Positions 8,927 through 19,243 of a stretch of DNA of 61,117 bases are shown here, one piece after another. Below the pieces are notes generated by a model that did no database searches, was not told the origin of the DNA, and was given only the letters and a program-made list of their open reading frames with translations. Origin of the DNA: Holosporaceae bacterium 'Namur'. Its GTDB lineage: Bacteria > Pseudomonadota > Alphaproteobacteria > Rickettsiales > Midichloriaceae. The stretch's first letter is position 1; every line of letters starts with the position of its first letter. A program made the translations under genes and the position numbers. The stretch spans positions 1 through 61,117 of the forward strand of contig JACGYV010000011.1 in assembly GCA_014116815.1 (NCBI GenBank), written 5' to 3'.

Positions 8927-9637
8927 TTAAGGTTTAACAGTCCTTGCAAAGCTAAGCGCATGAACTTCACGTGCACCGTTTTGTTTTAATACTTTGGCGC
9001 ACTCATTTATTGTACTGCCTGTGGTAATTACATCATCAATGATTATTATTACCTTATCTCTTATAGCTTCTCTATAATTCTCATTGAATACAAAAGCGCT
9101 TTTCATATTTACTCGCCTTAACTTTTGATTAAGACCGCTTTGTGAAGGCGTATCTTTAATTCTCTTAACTAAGTCGGGAATTAATTTTAATTTCGTTTTT
9201 TTGGCAAGTTCTTTAGCAAGCACTAAAGACTGATTAAATTTTCGTTTCCTAAGTCGTATTTTATGTAAAGGTACCGGCATAAGTATATCTGAATTTCTTA
9301 TCAGTTCTTCCCCCGCTATAAGCATTAATTTGGAGATAGTAAATTTGGCCTGTAAATTATCGTTATATTTGAAATCATAAATTAAATGGTCTGAATGCTG
9401 ATCATAAACCAAAGCAGCTCTAATTTTTGAGTAATAAGTTTTAAACTTTTTACAGGGGCAGGAGCTATTTTCAAAATAAGGTATACCGCACCTGTCACAT
9501 ATATTTTCAACAATAAAAGAAAGCTTTGACCAACACACTGCACATAAGCTATTATCTTCAAAAGTTTCCGTTTTACATAATAAACATCTTGGTGAAAAAA
9601 CAATCCAAGTAATTATATTTTTCAATTTTTTGAGCAT
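8927..9637 (-). CDS. comF: ComF family phosphoribosyltransferase-like protein
   Basis: 236 residues. The N-terminal third is a double zinc-finger region: CLLC (18-21), CAVC (32-35), CDRC (47-50) and CPC (60-62). The C-terminal PRTase fold has the PRPP loop VIIIIDDVITTGST (about 195-208), and MPVPLHKIRLRKRKFNQS is the ComF-specific stretch. In competent bacteria ComF supports DNA uptake; in non-competent lineages its role is unclear. It starts divergently and very close to the methyltransferase gene, the two ATG codons being four bases apart. Confidence 0.93.
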   Translation of the reverse strand: MLKKLKNIITWIVFSPRCLLCKTETFEDNSLCAVCWSKLSFIVENICDRCGIPYFENSSCPCKKFKTYYSKIRAALVYDQHSDHLIYDFKYNDNLQAKFTISKLMLIAGEELIRNSDILMPVPLHKIRLRKRKFNQSLVLAKELAKKTKLKLIPDLVKRIKDTPSQSGLNQKLRRVNMKSAFVFNENYREAIRDKVIIIIDDVITTGSTINECAKVLKQNGAREVHALSFARTVKP

Positions 9638-9641
9638 AAAA

Positions 9642-10418
9642 ATGCAAGTATCCGACTATAGCATATTTGATAGAGAATTTTATAAACTAAATATAAAAAG
9701 ATGTATAAAAAATTTTAAAAAACATGATTTTTTGGTTAACGAAGTGTCCGAAAATGTGGCCGAAAGAATTAGTGAGTTTTCAAAAAGGTTTGATAATGCT
9801 TTAATCTATGGTTTGTTTAACCGATCGGTTCTGGATGAAAAGGTTGATGTTAAAAGAGGGTTTCCCGTTTATGAGTTCACTCAAACCTATAATCAGGGTG
9901 AATGCATTGTATTTGATGAAGAATATAATACTTGCATTGAAGATAGTTATGATCTCATCATTTCTAACCTCTCTCTTTCCTTTGTAAATGATTTACCCGG
10001 GGCATTAATACAATATAAAAAAATATTAAAAAAAGGAGGGGTATTTATTGCTACTCTCTTCGGCGGAGATACTCTAAAAGAATTAAAAGATGTGCTGATA
10101 AAAACCGATAGTAAGTTTTACGGCGGAAGCAGGCCGCATATAATACCTTTTATAGACATTAAAGACGGAGCTGCGTTATTGCAAAGAGCAGGTTTTACAC
10201 AAGCTATCTCGGATTCATTTAATATAATCGGCAGATATTCATCTATATTCAACTTGCTTAGAGATATAAAAGGAATGGGGCAGAGCAATTGCCTGAGCGC
10301 CAGAAGTAAAATCATATTGCCCAAAAACTACTTTTCCGAAGCTGAAAAAATATATAAAAAAGACCACAATCTTGAAGCAACATTTGAAGTTTTAACAATA
10401 ACGGGTTTTAAAGCTTAA
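9642..10418 (+). CDS. NDUFAF5/BioC-like class I methyltransferase
   Basis: About 258 residues from ATG 9642. The SAM-binding motif I is degenerate, but the post-motif SYDLIISNLSLSFVNDLPGAL and the KKGGVFIATLFGGDTLKEL stretch followed by RPHIIPFIDIKDGAALLQRAGF are characteristic of the NDUFAF5 family, which hydroxylates/modifies complex I subunit NDUFS7 (NuoB) during assembly in mitochondria and many alphaproteobacteria. nuoH is in this window, so complex I is present. The upstream TTG at 9630 would add four residues and overlap the divergent comF start; the ATG at 9642 is preferred. BioC is the alternative reading but no biotin gene is near. Confidence 0.75.
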   Translation: MQVSDYSIFDREFYKLNIKRCIKNFKKHDFLVNEVSENVAERISEFSKRFDNALIYGLFNRSVLDEKVDVKRGFPVYEFTQTYNQGECIVFDEEYNTCIEDSYDLIISNLSLSFVNDLPGALIQYKKILKKGGVFIATLFGGDTLKELKDVLIKTDSKFYGGSRPHIIPFIDIKDGAALLQRAGFTQAISDSFNIIGRYSSIFNLLRDIKGMGQSNCLSARSKIILPKNYFSEAEKIYKKDHNLEATFEVLTITGFKA

Positions 10419-10453
10419 TAAATACCTTGTTAAACTCATTGCATAATAAGTAA

Positions 10454-11548
<1,095 letters not shown>

Positions 11549-11556
11549 TTGGTCTA

Positions 11557-13212
11557 ATGAATATAAAATATAATAATGAAGACCTGCTTTTTGCCGCACT
11601 TGGCGGAGCAGGAGAAATCGGCATGAATTGTTACGTTTACTATAATAAAGGTAAATGGCTCGTGGTTGACTTAGGTATCGGATTCGCCGATGAGTCTTTG
11701 CCGGGTGTGGAGATTATCGTACCTAACATTAATTTCTTAATTAAAAATAAACAGGATATTGCCGGGCTTGTGCTTACTCATGCACATGAAGATCATATAG
11801 GTGCCGTGCAATATCTATGGCCGGAACTGGAATGTCCGGTTTATACCACTAAATTTACTTCTGCCGTGCTTAAAGCAAAATTAGCGGATGTAGGATTAGA
11901 AAACGAAGTAGATATCACGGAAGTGCCGGAAAATAGTAAATTTTCCGTTGGTCCTTTTGATATAGAATTTTTCAATATTACTCATTCTATTCCTGAAATG
12001 CACGGGCTTATGCTTAGGACTGATAAGGGTAATATATTTCATACCGGAGATTGGAAACTTGATATTGACCCGATTATCGGTAATGCAACTAATGAGGAAG
12101 CATTAAAGAAATTCGGTGATGAAGGTATTCTTGCCCTTGTATGCGATTCAACCAATATATTTAACCAAGGCAGCTCAATTTCAGAAGGGGAGCTTCAAAA
12201 GAGCCTTCAGGATATCATTTGCGGATTTAAAAATAACTTGGTTATTGTTACAACTTTTGCATCCAATATTGCGAGAATTCACTCCATTGCAAAAGCTGCC
12301 GAGTCTGCGAACAGAAGAGTCGTTTTAATCGGTAGATCGCTCTGGAGAGTATATGAGGCTGCTAAACAATCCGGATATTTAGAAGATTTACATCCTTTCT
12401 TAACCGATAGAGAAGCTAAACACTTAAAACGTGAAGAAATGCTTGTTATCTGTACGGGTTGCCAAGGTGAGCCGCTGGCAGCTACCAATAAGATTGCAAA
12501 CCATATACACCCGAGCATAAAAGCACAAAAAGGTGATGCAATAATTTTTGCTTCAAAAATCATCCCGGGCAATGAAAAGAAAATCTTTAAATTATTTAAT
12601 CAATTCTGCAAACTAAGAATGGAAGTTTTAACTGAAAAAGACCATTTTGTCCATGTATCAGGGCACCCTGCAAGAGATGACGTTGCAAGGATGTATGAAT
12701 TGCTTAGACCGCAAATTGCCATACCTATGCACGGTGAAGCCGTTCATTTACATGAACATACGAAATTTGCACTTGAGCACGGCGCTAAACAAGCTGTGGA
12801 AGTTGAAAACGGAGATGTGATCAGTATTGAAGAAAACGGTGCTAATAAAATAGGAACCGTAATAAGCGGTAGTTTAGCGATCGACGGTAACTATATTTTG
12901 CTGCCGGATTCTAAACTGATAAAAGCCAGAAGAAAAATGCGCGATGAAGGCTTAGTAATTATTACCCTCTTAATTAACAGTAAAAGAAAGCCTTTCAGTT
13001 TGCCCCTAGTGGTAGCTCCGGGAGTACTTGACGAGAAGGATGACAGTGAGGTTATTGATGCGATTAAAGAAGAAATTTTCAATCATGTGAGTAAAGGAAA
13101 ATTCCGTCATAGAATTGAAATTGAAAAATATATAGTTTCTACGGCAAAAAGGATAGTGAGGGCAGAAGCCGGCAAATATCCCGAAATAATAGTTCAAATT
13201 GAGCAAATTTAG
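11557..13212 (+). CDS. rnj: Ribonuclease J
   Basis: 551 residues: metallo-beta-lactamase fold with HAHEDH (75-80) as the zinc motif, ITHSIPEMHGL, FHTGDWKLD and the beta-CASP signature region TTFASNIARIHS, SGHPARDD and PMHGEAVHLHEH. RNase J combines 5'-3' exonuclease and endonuclease activity in mRNA turnover and rRNA maturation and is common in alphaproteobacteria. Placed between mreB (8-base gap) and hemC; the hemC ATG follows the rnj TAG after seven bases, the Shine-Dalgarno of hemC starting inside the stop codon area. Confidence 0.96.
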   Translation: MNIKYNNEDLLFAALGGAGEIGMNCYVYYNKGKWLVVDLGIGFADESLPGVEIIVPNINFLIKNKQDIAGLVLTHAHEDHIGAVQYLWPELECPVYTTKFTSAVLKAKLADVGLENEVDITEVPENSKFSVGPFDIEFFNITHSIPEMHGLMLRTDKGNIFHTGDWKLDIDPIIGNATNEEALKKFGDEGILALVCDSTNIFNQGSSISEGELQKSLQDIICGFKNNLVIVTTFASNIARIHSIAKAAESANRRVVLIGRSLWRVYEAAKQSGYLEDLHPFLTDREAKHLKREEMLVICTGCQGEPLAATNKIANHIHPSIKAQKGDAIIFASKIIPGNEKKIFKLFNQFCKLRMEVLTEKDHFVHVSGHPARDDVARMYELLRPQIAIPMHGEAVHLHEHTKFALEHGAKQAVEVENGDVISIEENGANKIGTVISGSLAIDGNYILLPDSKLIKARRKMRDEGLVIITLLINSKRKPFSLPLVVAPGVLDEKDDSEVIDAIKEEIFNHVSKGKFRHRIEIEKYIVSTAKRIVRAEAGKYPEIIVQIEQI

Positions 13213-13219
13213 GAAGCGC

Positions 13220-14113
13220 ATGAAGATTAGGGTGGGCACAAGAGAGAGTCAGCTTGCTCTTGCCCAAACAAATATAGTTATAAATGAAATTAAGAAACAC
13301 TACCCTGAAGCAGAGTTTGAAATCATAAGGATTAAAACTACAGGGGATATGTTGTATAATAAAAATTTAGCACTAATCGGTGGTAAGGGGCTATTTCTAA
13401 AAGAAATTGAGGAAAGTTTGCTCGCTTCAAAAATTGATCTTGCCGTTCATTCTATGAAAGATGTACCTGCAGTTTCGCCCGAATCATTAATAATTGATAG
13501 TGTGCTGGAAAGGGGAGATGTAAGAGATGCTTTTATTTCCGATAAATATAATTCCTTGGAGCAGCTTCCGTTCGGAGCCGTGGTCGGCACCTCTTCTTCC
13601 AGAAGAAAAGCGGCAATTTTGAGTAAAAGACCTGATCTGATAGTTAAAAACTTTAGAGGAAACGTAATCACCAGGCTTGATAAGTTGGCAAAAGGTGAAG
13701 TTGATGCAACCATCCTTGCTTATGCGGGTTTAAAGAGGTTAGGACTGGAAAAGGTAGCAAAATATATTTTTGATTGTAAGGAAATGTTACCTGCAATTGC
13801 GCAAGGCGCAATCGGAATTGAAAGAAGAGTAGAGGATGAAAAAATGGCTGAAGTAATCGCAAAAGTGAACCATACGGAGACCATGACTTGTATTACGGCT
13901 GAAAGATCATTCTTATACCACCTCTCCGGGGATTGTACTACGCCTATCTCTGCTTATGCTACTTTAGCGGGTGAGCAACTAAGCCTGGTAGCGCAGCTCG
14001 CTGAAAGTGACGGCACAATATTATATTCTTCCTCGCAAACGGGTAGCAAAAATCAGGCCTTAGAGCTCGGTAAAGCTGCTGCCGATGAAATTAAGAATAA
14101 ATCTGGTATTTAA
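13220..14113 (+). CDS. hemC: Porphobilinogen deaminase (hydroxymethylbilane synthase)
   Basis: 297 residues from ATG 13220; this start gives the conserved MKIRVGTRESQLALAQT, with AGGAAG at 13211-13216 as ribosome site, in preference to an in-frame TTG at 13199. Substrate-binding arginines and the catalytic Asp region AVHSMKDVPA are present, and the dipyrromethane-cofactor Cys is in LSGDCTTPISA (about residue 237). It condenses four porphobilinogens into hydroxymethylbilane for haem synthesis in the cytosol. Probably co-transcribed with mreB and rnj; no other hem gene is nearby. Confidence 0.96.
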   Translation: MKIRVGTRESQLALAQTNIVINEIKKHYPEAEFEIIRIKTTGDMLYNKNLALIGGKGLFLKEIEESLLASKIDLAVHSMKDVPAVSPESLIIDSVLERGDVRDAFISDKYNSLEQLPFGAVVGTSSSRRKAAILSKRPDLIVKNFRGNVITRLDKLAKGEVDATILAYAGLKRLGLEKVAKYIFDCKEMLPAIAQGAIGIERRVEDEKMAEVIAKVNHTETMTCITAERSFLYHLSGDCTTPISAYATLAGEQLSLVAQLAESDGTILYSSSQTGSKNQALELGKAAADEIKNKSGI

Positions 14114-14177
14114 ATTAATATTAAATATATTTATTAATTAGTATTAATTTATTAGCTACAAAAAAGGGGAGTAGGTA

Positions 14178-14867
14178 ATGAGAGAAGCTAGAGTATTATA
14201 TGAGCAACCGGCAAAAAGGAAATCGACTTTAGTATGCTTTGATTTTGATCAAACAATATTAAACGAGCATTCTCATAATCAAATTAAATATAAGCAACTA
14301 AGTAATTTTAGTGAATGTATTGAAGCGGATTACCTGGGAGAGCTAATAAAGCAAGAGCCTGACGGGGTGTTTAAAAATAGAGAAAAATTACTGGAAACTT
14401 TTAATCTCTTTTTTGAGCAGGGGCATAATATTGCAATAACTTCTTTTACTGAATATAAATCCTTAATAATTCCCGTTCTAAAGTTTTTGGGATTATCAAA
14501 AGAACAGCTTAGTAAAATTCATGTTGAAGCTTGGCTGCCGAAAACACAAGATTATATGTCTAAGTTCGGTAAAAACGGGCATATAAGAAAAGCAATGGAT
14601 CATTTCAAGGTTAATGAATATCAACTTGTTATGTTAATTGATGATAGCATAAATAATATTGAAATAGCTAAGTATAACGATATAAACACAATATTAGTTC
14701 CTGCCGAATATAATCCTGCTCCGGTATATCTGGATGAAGCGGTTAAGCTTGGCGGAGATCTTGTAAAGCAAGCTACCGCAAAAGATAATGAGCCGGAGGT
14801 TTTGGCAAATACTTCTTGGGTTGCAAGAGAGAACGTTCGAAATTATAACCAATTAAGTTTAAATTAA
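14178..14867 (+). CDS. HAD-fold protein, possible phosphatase or effector
   Basis: 229 residues. HAD motif I is CFDFDQTIL (nucleophile Asp22, acid/base Asp24), a Thr/Ser motif II lies in NIAITSFTEYK, and motif IV is VMLIDDSINNIEIA. These suffice for a magnesium-dependent phosphohydrolase; the substrate is unknown. It begins after a strong GGGGAG ribosome site. The N-terminal 15 residues (REARVLYEQPAKRKS) and the C-terminal 35 residues after the fold are low in hydrophobicity and look like tails. No family member recognised; similar stand-alone HAD proteins occur among amoeba-associated bacteria, so an effector role is possible but not shown. Confidence 0.7.
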   Translation: MREARVLYEQPAKRKSTLVCFDFDQTILNEHSHNQIKYKQLSNFSECIEADYLGELIKQEPDGVFKNREKLLETFNLFFEQGHNIAITSFTEYKSLIIPVLKFLGLSKEQLSKIHVEAWLPKTQDYMSKFGKNGHIRKAMDHFKVNEYQLVMLIDDSINNIEIAKYNDINTILVPAEYNPAPVYLDEAVKLGGDLVKQATAKDNEPEVLANTSWVARENVRNYNQLSLN

Positions 14868-14931
14868 TTAGGTTTAAATTTATAATTAAGTAATGTAAAA
14901 AATAATACGGTAACATATTTGAATTTTTCAT

Positions 14932-15441
14932 ATGCAAAAGCTTAATTTCAAATTTTTTGAGCGCCCGACTTTACTGGTTGCTGAAGAGTTGATAGGAAAA
15001 TATTTTATATTTAATGATAGAAAACTAATTATTACTGAAACGGAAGCATACGTTGGCCGAGATGATGAGGCATGTCATGCGGCAAGGGGCAAAACTAAGC
15101 GAACTGAAGTGATGTTCGGCAGAGCCGGATGCTTATATATATATTTTATATACGGCATGTATTACTGCATGAATGTGGTAACTGAAGAAGAAGGTGTTGC
15201 CGCCGCCGTCTTAATTAGAGGAGCATTAGACATCACGGGAGCTGAGCAGAAGCTCTTAAACGGCCCGGGTAAACTTTGTAAAAATTTATCAATTGATAAA
15301 ACTTATAATACTTTAAATATAGTAGAAAACGACCGAATTTATTTCTTAGGTTCCGACTTGAAATATGAAATACAATCTACTCCGAGAATAGGTATCTCTA
15401 AAGCAAAAGATAAGCCCTGGAGGTTTATTGCAAATCTCTGA
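14932..15441 (+). CDS. DNA-3-methyladenine glycosylase (AAG/MPG type)
   Basis: 169 residues of the eukaryote-like MPG fold. Characteristic stretches: LLVAEELIGKY, ITETEAYVGRDDEACHA with the catalytic Glu in TETEAY, GRAGCLYIYFIYGMYYCMNVV, AVLIRGALD, NGPGKLCKNLSID and the C-terminal PRIGISKAKDKPWRF. It excises alkylated purines as the first step of base-excision repair. It is at the short end for the family (usually 180-200). Its last 17 bases overlap the end of the convergent gene at 15425. Confidence 0.94.
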   Translation: MQKLNFKFFERPTLLVAEELIGKYFIFNDRKLIITETEAYVGRDDEACHAARGKTKRTEVMFGRAGCLYIYFIYGMYYCMNVVTEEEGVAAAVLIRGALDITGAEQKLLNGPGKLCKNLSIDKTYNTLNIVENDRIYFLGSDLKYEIQSTPRIGISKAKDKPWRFIANL

Positions 15442-16375
15442 ATAAAAATTTTTGCATTTGTTTCATGACGAGCGGAATTGCACTAAAATAAGAGTTACCC
15501 CCTTTATTATATATATTAAGCCAAGATTTAGTTAAAACTTCCAAAGAAATAAATGAATGAATATCAAGATCTTTTCTCATATCAAGAAGATTAAAATAGT
15601 CGGCTATTTCAGTTCCTATAATTTTTGAGGTTCCAACCACGGCATACTCTTCAATCATAGTATCTAAAAATATATTATTAGTCCGTATTAACCATTTTTC
15701 ATCATCTCTTAAAATTGCCTCACAAACTGGTTTAGCAAATTCCTCAGTAGATTTTTTTAATTGGAAGTAGAGACCACTTGAAAATATATCCATTTGCTCA
15801 TGCGGGATGAAAGCATCGGGAAAAATATGAAGTTTAAGAAGTTCAAGAATATTATCAACCGAATCAATTGCTGCCGCAGAAATTCCGGCTCCGAATTTTT
15901 TGCCGGTTATAGGGGATATATTCATACCTAAAATTGCCGCTCCGGCTGATAAACGTGTATTTGTAATAAAGCGTTTAAACGCAATTACATTATTAGCTTT
16001 AAATCCAAAATAATTTATTATGTCTTGGCTATTAATTTCTAATAAATCTTCTAACATTTTTATGAATACTAAACCGGAAGTTAAATATGGATTAGAATAA
16101 ACGCTAATGGTAAAAAGGGTTATTGATCCTAAGGTATTTAAAGATTCATAACTTGGTAAAAAGCTTCTTATATACTCTTCACTAAGAGGTGAATTTAGTT
16201 GTTCGGTTAATGAAGAAGTATTATTGGCAAAAATATCAAAATATTGTTCGATATCAGAGGAGGTAACGGCTTTATGACAATTTAAAATATTATCATATTC
16301 GGGGGTATGAAAGTACATTTCTAATATTTCATCATGTATTATATTATTAGTAATTGCATTATATGTATCATCCAT
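15425..16375 (-). CDS. Protein of unknown function (316 aa), mostly helical
   Basis: Reads as a soluble, largely alpha-helical protein with some mildly hydrophobic helices (e.g. around residues 138-150, ITNTRLSAGAAILGMN, and 160-172). No catalytic motif, repeat or signal peptide is recognised. It overlaps the convergent glycosylase gene by 17 bases. Base use is like its neighbours. I have no family assignment; candidates are a lineage-specific protein or secreted effector, but nothing in the sequence decides. Confidence 0.6.
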   Translation of the reverse strand: MDDTYNAITNNIIHDEILEMYFHTPEYDNILNCHKAVTSSDIEQYFDIFANNTSSLTEQLNSPLSEEYIRSFLPSYESLNTLGSITLFTISVYSNPYLTSGLVFIKMLEDLLEINSQDIINYFGFKANNVIAFKRFITNTRLSAGAAILGMNISPITGKKFGAGISAAAIDSVDNILELLKLHIFPDAFIPHEQMDIFSSGLYFQLKKSTEEFAKPVCEAILRDDEKWLIRTNNIFLDTMIEEYAVVGTSKIIGTEIADYFNLLDMRKDLDIHSFISLEVLTKSWLNIYNKGGNSYFSAIPLVMKQMQKFLFRDLQ

Positions 16376-16561
16376 ATTTTAATTATTTTCCATTATATTT
16401 TATAAAATCCATTACTAATACTTGCTTTTATTTGAAAATTATGTATTTCATGCAATTAAAGTATTTTTACTCAAATGAGTTTGAGCAAGTTTGCACCATG
16501 TTAGGACATGTTGTCAATAGGAAGCTTGATAAGAATTTATTTCAGTCAAACGAGAGAAAGT

Positions 16562-17269
16562 TTAAGCAACCAGCTTTGCAATTGAATAAGCTGCTGCTGC
16601 CGCAATGCCGCCTATGAAACAAGTATGTAATGCTGATTTAAGTACGGATACTCCGGTACATGCACCTTTAAAAGCTCCGAATCCTAATAGTGCTATTGTT
16701 GTTGCAATTATCGAAATACTTAATGCCTTTTCAATATTACTTGTAAATATATAAGGTGATAACGGAACAAATCCTCCTATTGCATAAGCAGAACCAATTA
16801 TAAACGGGCTTACTACCTCTCTGTTTTTATCAAGTTTCTCCAAATTTAATTCGAAACGCATCATAAAATCGCGCCATTTTTTCGGATCCTTTCTTAAAGA
16901 ATCAACAATAAGTTTTTTACTCTCGGCCTCAGTAATTCCGAAATCTTCTAAAATTGCTTCCACTTCCATCGCTTCTATTTCAGGAACTTCTTCAATCTCT
17001 TTGGTTTCTCTGGCAAGCTCAGTCTCATAATGTTCTCTTTGAGTTTTTGCCGCCAAATATCCTCCCATCCCCATTGCTATCGTTCCGGCGGCAATTTCGG
17101 AGATCCCGGCAATCACAATGATATTCGAGCAATCTACGGCACCGCTTAAACCTGCAACAAGTGCGAAAGGGACGGTAAGACCATCTGCCATACCTAATAC
17201 AAAATCCTGAAGATAGACAGAAGACTTAGCATGATGTTCCTGATGAAATTCGCTATTTGATTGCAGCAT
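16562..17269 (-). CDS. VIT1/CCC1-family iron/manganese transporter
   Basis: 235 residues with the VIT1/CCC1 pattern: TM1 FVLGMADGLTVPFALVAGL, TM2 IIVIAGISEIAAGTIAMGMGGYLAAKTQREHY, then a charged cytoplasmic Glu-rich metal-binding region (residues about 80-145), then three further helices (SPFIIGSAYAIGGFVPLSPY, ALSISIIATTIALLGFGAFKG and a final GGIAAAAAYSIAKL). The family exports or sequesters Fe2+/Mn2+. Upstream of it is only rpsT in the opposite direction. Confidence 0.9.
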   Translation of the reverse strand: MLQSNSEFHQEHHAKSSVYLQDFVLGMADGLTVPFALVAGLSGAVDCSNIIVIAGISEIAAGTIAMGMGGYLAAKTQREHYETELARETKEIEEVPEIEAMEVEAILEDFGITEAESKKLIVDSLRKDPKKWRDFMMRFELNLEKLDKNREVVSPFIIGSAYAIGGFVPLSPYIFTSNIEKALSISIIATTIALLGFGAFKGACTGVSVLKSALHTCFIGGIAAAAAYSIAKLVA

Positions 17270-17403
17270 ACTACTACTTATAGTTAAAAAACCTTTAAAC
17301 GTTGAAGGTTAGAAATTTATAAACATTTGTCAATAAGTAACTATGATTAAAGTTTTTTTAATAAATAAATTTTGTATAAAGAGTTAGCTTGGTAAGGTTG
17401 TGC

Positions 17404-17432
17404 TTGACTTTGATCATCATTTTATGTAAAAA
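17404..17432 (+). promoter_or_regulatory. Predicted promoter of rpsT
   Basis: TTGACT (17404-17409), 17-base spacer, TAAAAA (17427-17432), 40 bases before the rpsT ATG. Strong -35, weak -10. Confidence 0.35.
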
Positions 17433-17472
17433 GCTACTTTAAAGTAATTCAAATTTTTGAGATATTAATTAA

Positions 17473-17745
17473 ATGGCAAATCATAAGTCTGCAAAAAAAG
17501 CTCATTTAACATCATTAGACAACAGAGCTAGAAATAAATCCGTGCTTAGCAGAATCAAAACTTTCATAACAAAAGTTGAAAATCTTATTACATCAAATGA
17601 TTCTAAAGAAGCTGAGCTGGCTTTAAGGAGCGCTGAATCGGAAATCATGAAAAGCGTTACAAAAGGTGTTTTAAAACTAAATACCGCAGCTAGAAAAGTA
17701 AGTAAGCTTACTAAAAGAGTTAAATCAATGTCACAAGCTGCTTAA
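17473..17745 (+). CDS. rpsT: 30S ribosomal protein S20
   Basis: 90 residues, typical S20 length and composition: MANHKSAKKAHLTSLDNRARNKS start, basic helices throughout, and the C-terminal VLKLNTAARKVSKLTKRVK. It binds 16S rRNA early in 30S assembly. Thirteen bases later an envelope glycosyltransferase gene begins on the same strand, so rpsT may supply its transcript. Confidence 0.96.
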   Translation: MANHKSAKKAHLTSLDNRARNKSVLSRIKTFITKVENLITSNDSKEAELALRSAESEIMKSVTKGVLKLNTAARKVSKLTKRVKSMSQAA

Positions 17746-17758
17746 TGAGTGTTAAAAG

Positions 17759-19243
17759 TTGTTGGGGAAAGGTTTAAAAAATAATTCTCAACTTGCTTTT
17801 ATAATTCTCTCGACGGTTTTATTAGTTTTAAGGTTATTTGCAATTAAAGTGAATAGCCTTGAACTTTATGCTGATGAAGCCCAGTATTGGGTTTGGGCTC
17901 AGCACCCGGCTTTCGGTTATTATTCAAAACCTCCCCTTGTTGCATGGTTAATTGCTTTTTCCACTAAGTTATTCGGTAATTGCGAATTTGCAGTCAGGAT
18001 TTTTTCTCCTCTTCTTCATTTTATTACCGGGTTCATAGTTTATCTGATCGGTAAAAATTTCGGCAATAAAGTAGCCTTTCTGTCGGGTTGTATATACATC
18101 ACGACACCTGCTATATTCGTCTCTTCTTTTATAATGTCGACTGATCCGGTTTTGATGGTATTATGGGCACTTTCGTTTTACTTTTTTCTTAACGCATTAA
18201 ATAGTAATAAATTTATCTATTGGATTTTATGCGGGGTAGCATCAGGCTTAGGAATGCTGGCAAAATATAATATGCTTTTCTTTTTGCTGTCTGTATTTTT
18301 ATATATGTTTTATAAAAGTAAATCTTTTAGATTTATTTACTCCAAAAATTTTATAGCGGCTTTAATACCTGCTCTTCTAATTTTTAGCCCGAATTTACTC
18401 TGGAACATTAACAACATGTTTGTAAGTTTTATGCATACTGCTGATTTAGTGCAAGGGGATCCGAGTAGTAAATTTAGTTTTAAAAAGTTAGCCGAATTTT
18501 TCTTCGCACAGTTCGGTGTATTCGGCATAATTACTTTCGGTTTTCTTAATGTTTCCGCCTACCTTTGGTGGAGAGGTAAGCTCAATAAAAACTACAATAT
18601 ACTGTGCTTCTTCTCTATTCCGATTCTATTTTTTATGTTAATTATCGCCTATATTTCCAGGGCGCATGCAAATTGGGCGGCTCCGATTTATATAACCTCT
18701 TCCGTTTTAGTAGTATTAACGGCAAAAGATTTAAATAAACTAAATTTAATAAAATTCAGCATATGGCTACACCTTATTGTCGGTTCGGGTATAATGTTTT
18801 ATCAGCCCTTATGCCAAAAACTTGGTATGGAAATAGTGCCTAAATATGATATATATAAGCGCTTAAGGGGTGGAGAAGAGCTGGGGAGAAATATATTAAG
18901 AATTAAAGGAAATTATGATACTGCTATAATTGCAGTAGATACGAGAAAGGATTTATCACTGATAAATTATTATACTAAGCAAAGTAAAGTAGAAATTGTG
19001 AAGTGGAATCCTACTAAACGCATCTCGGATTATTATGCATTAACTACCGATGCAAATAAATTTATCGGTCAAGATATGTTAGTCGTGTTTCAATATTCTG
19101 ATGAAGAAAGAAGGCTGAGTGATGAAAAATATTTAAGGAATTACGCAGAAAAGGTAAAGTTTATAGAGGTACTTGATAACTCTACTGCTCCTTCTCACCC
19201 TAAATATCAAATCTTTTATTTAAAAAAATTTAAAGGGTACTAA
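17759..19243 (+). CDS. Polyprenol-linked glycosyltransferase, GT39/ArnT-like
   Basis: 494 residues, about 11-12 TM helices. The N-terminal periplasmic loop has LELYADEAQYWVWAQHP (catalytic-type Asp-Glu at 39-40) and GYYSKPPLVAW, the signature of the PMT/ArnT superfamily, followed by TSSFIMSTDP-type second acidic loop. Such enzymes transfer a sugar from undecaprenyl phosphate to lipid A or other envelope acceptors. The start is a TTG (17759 or 17762); an in-frame stop at 17753 rules out anything earlier. The stop overlaps the next gene's ATG as TAATG, coupling it to the PAP2 phosphatase, and together with UDP-glucose dehydrogenase at 23384 this points to lipid A or surface glycan modification. 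Confidence 0.85.
   Translation: MLGKGLKNNSQLAFIILSTVLLVLRLFAIKVNSLELYADEAQYWVWAQHPAFGYYSKPPLVAWLIAFSTKLFGNCEFAVRIFSPLLHFITGFIVYLIGKNFGNKVAFLSGCIYITTPAIFVSSFIMSTDPVLMVLWALSFYFFLNALNSNKFIYWILCGVASGLGMLAKYNMLFFLLSVFLYMFYKSKSFRFIYSKNFIAALIPALLIFSPNLLWNINNMFVSFMHTADLVQGDPSSKFSFKKLAEFFFAQFGVFGIITFGFLNVSAYLWWRGKLNKNYNILCFFSIPILFFMLIIAYISRAHANWAAPIYITSSVLVVLTAKDLNKLNLIKFSIWLHLIVGSGIMFYQPLCQKLGMEIVPKYDIYKRLRGGEELGRNILRIKGNYDTAIIAVDTRKDLSLINYYTKQSKVEIVKWNPTKRISDYYALTTDANKFIGQDMLVVFQYSDEERRLSDEKYLRNYAEKVKFIEVLDNSTAPSHPKYQIFYLKKFKGY

Noticed and set aside
9630..9641. TTG start of the methyltransferase
   Set aside because: Overlaps the divergent comF start; ATG 9642 is more plausible.
16354..16617. 87-codon plus-strand frame
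   Set aside because: Overlaps the 3' end of the VIT1/CCC1 gene and the start of the orphan at 16375; no family, odd composition.
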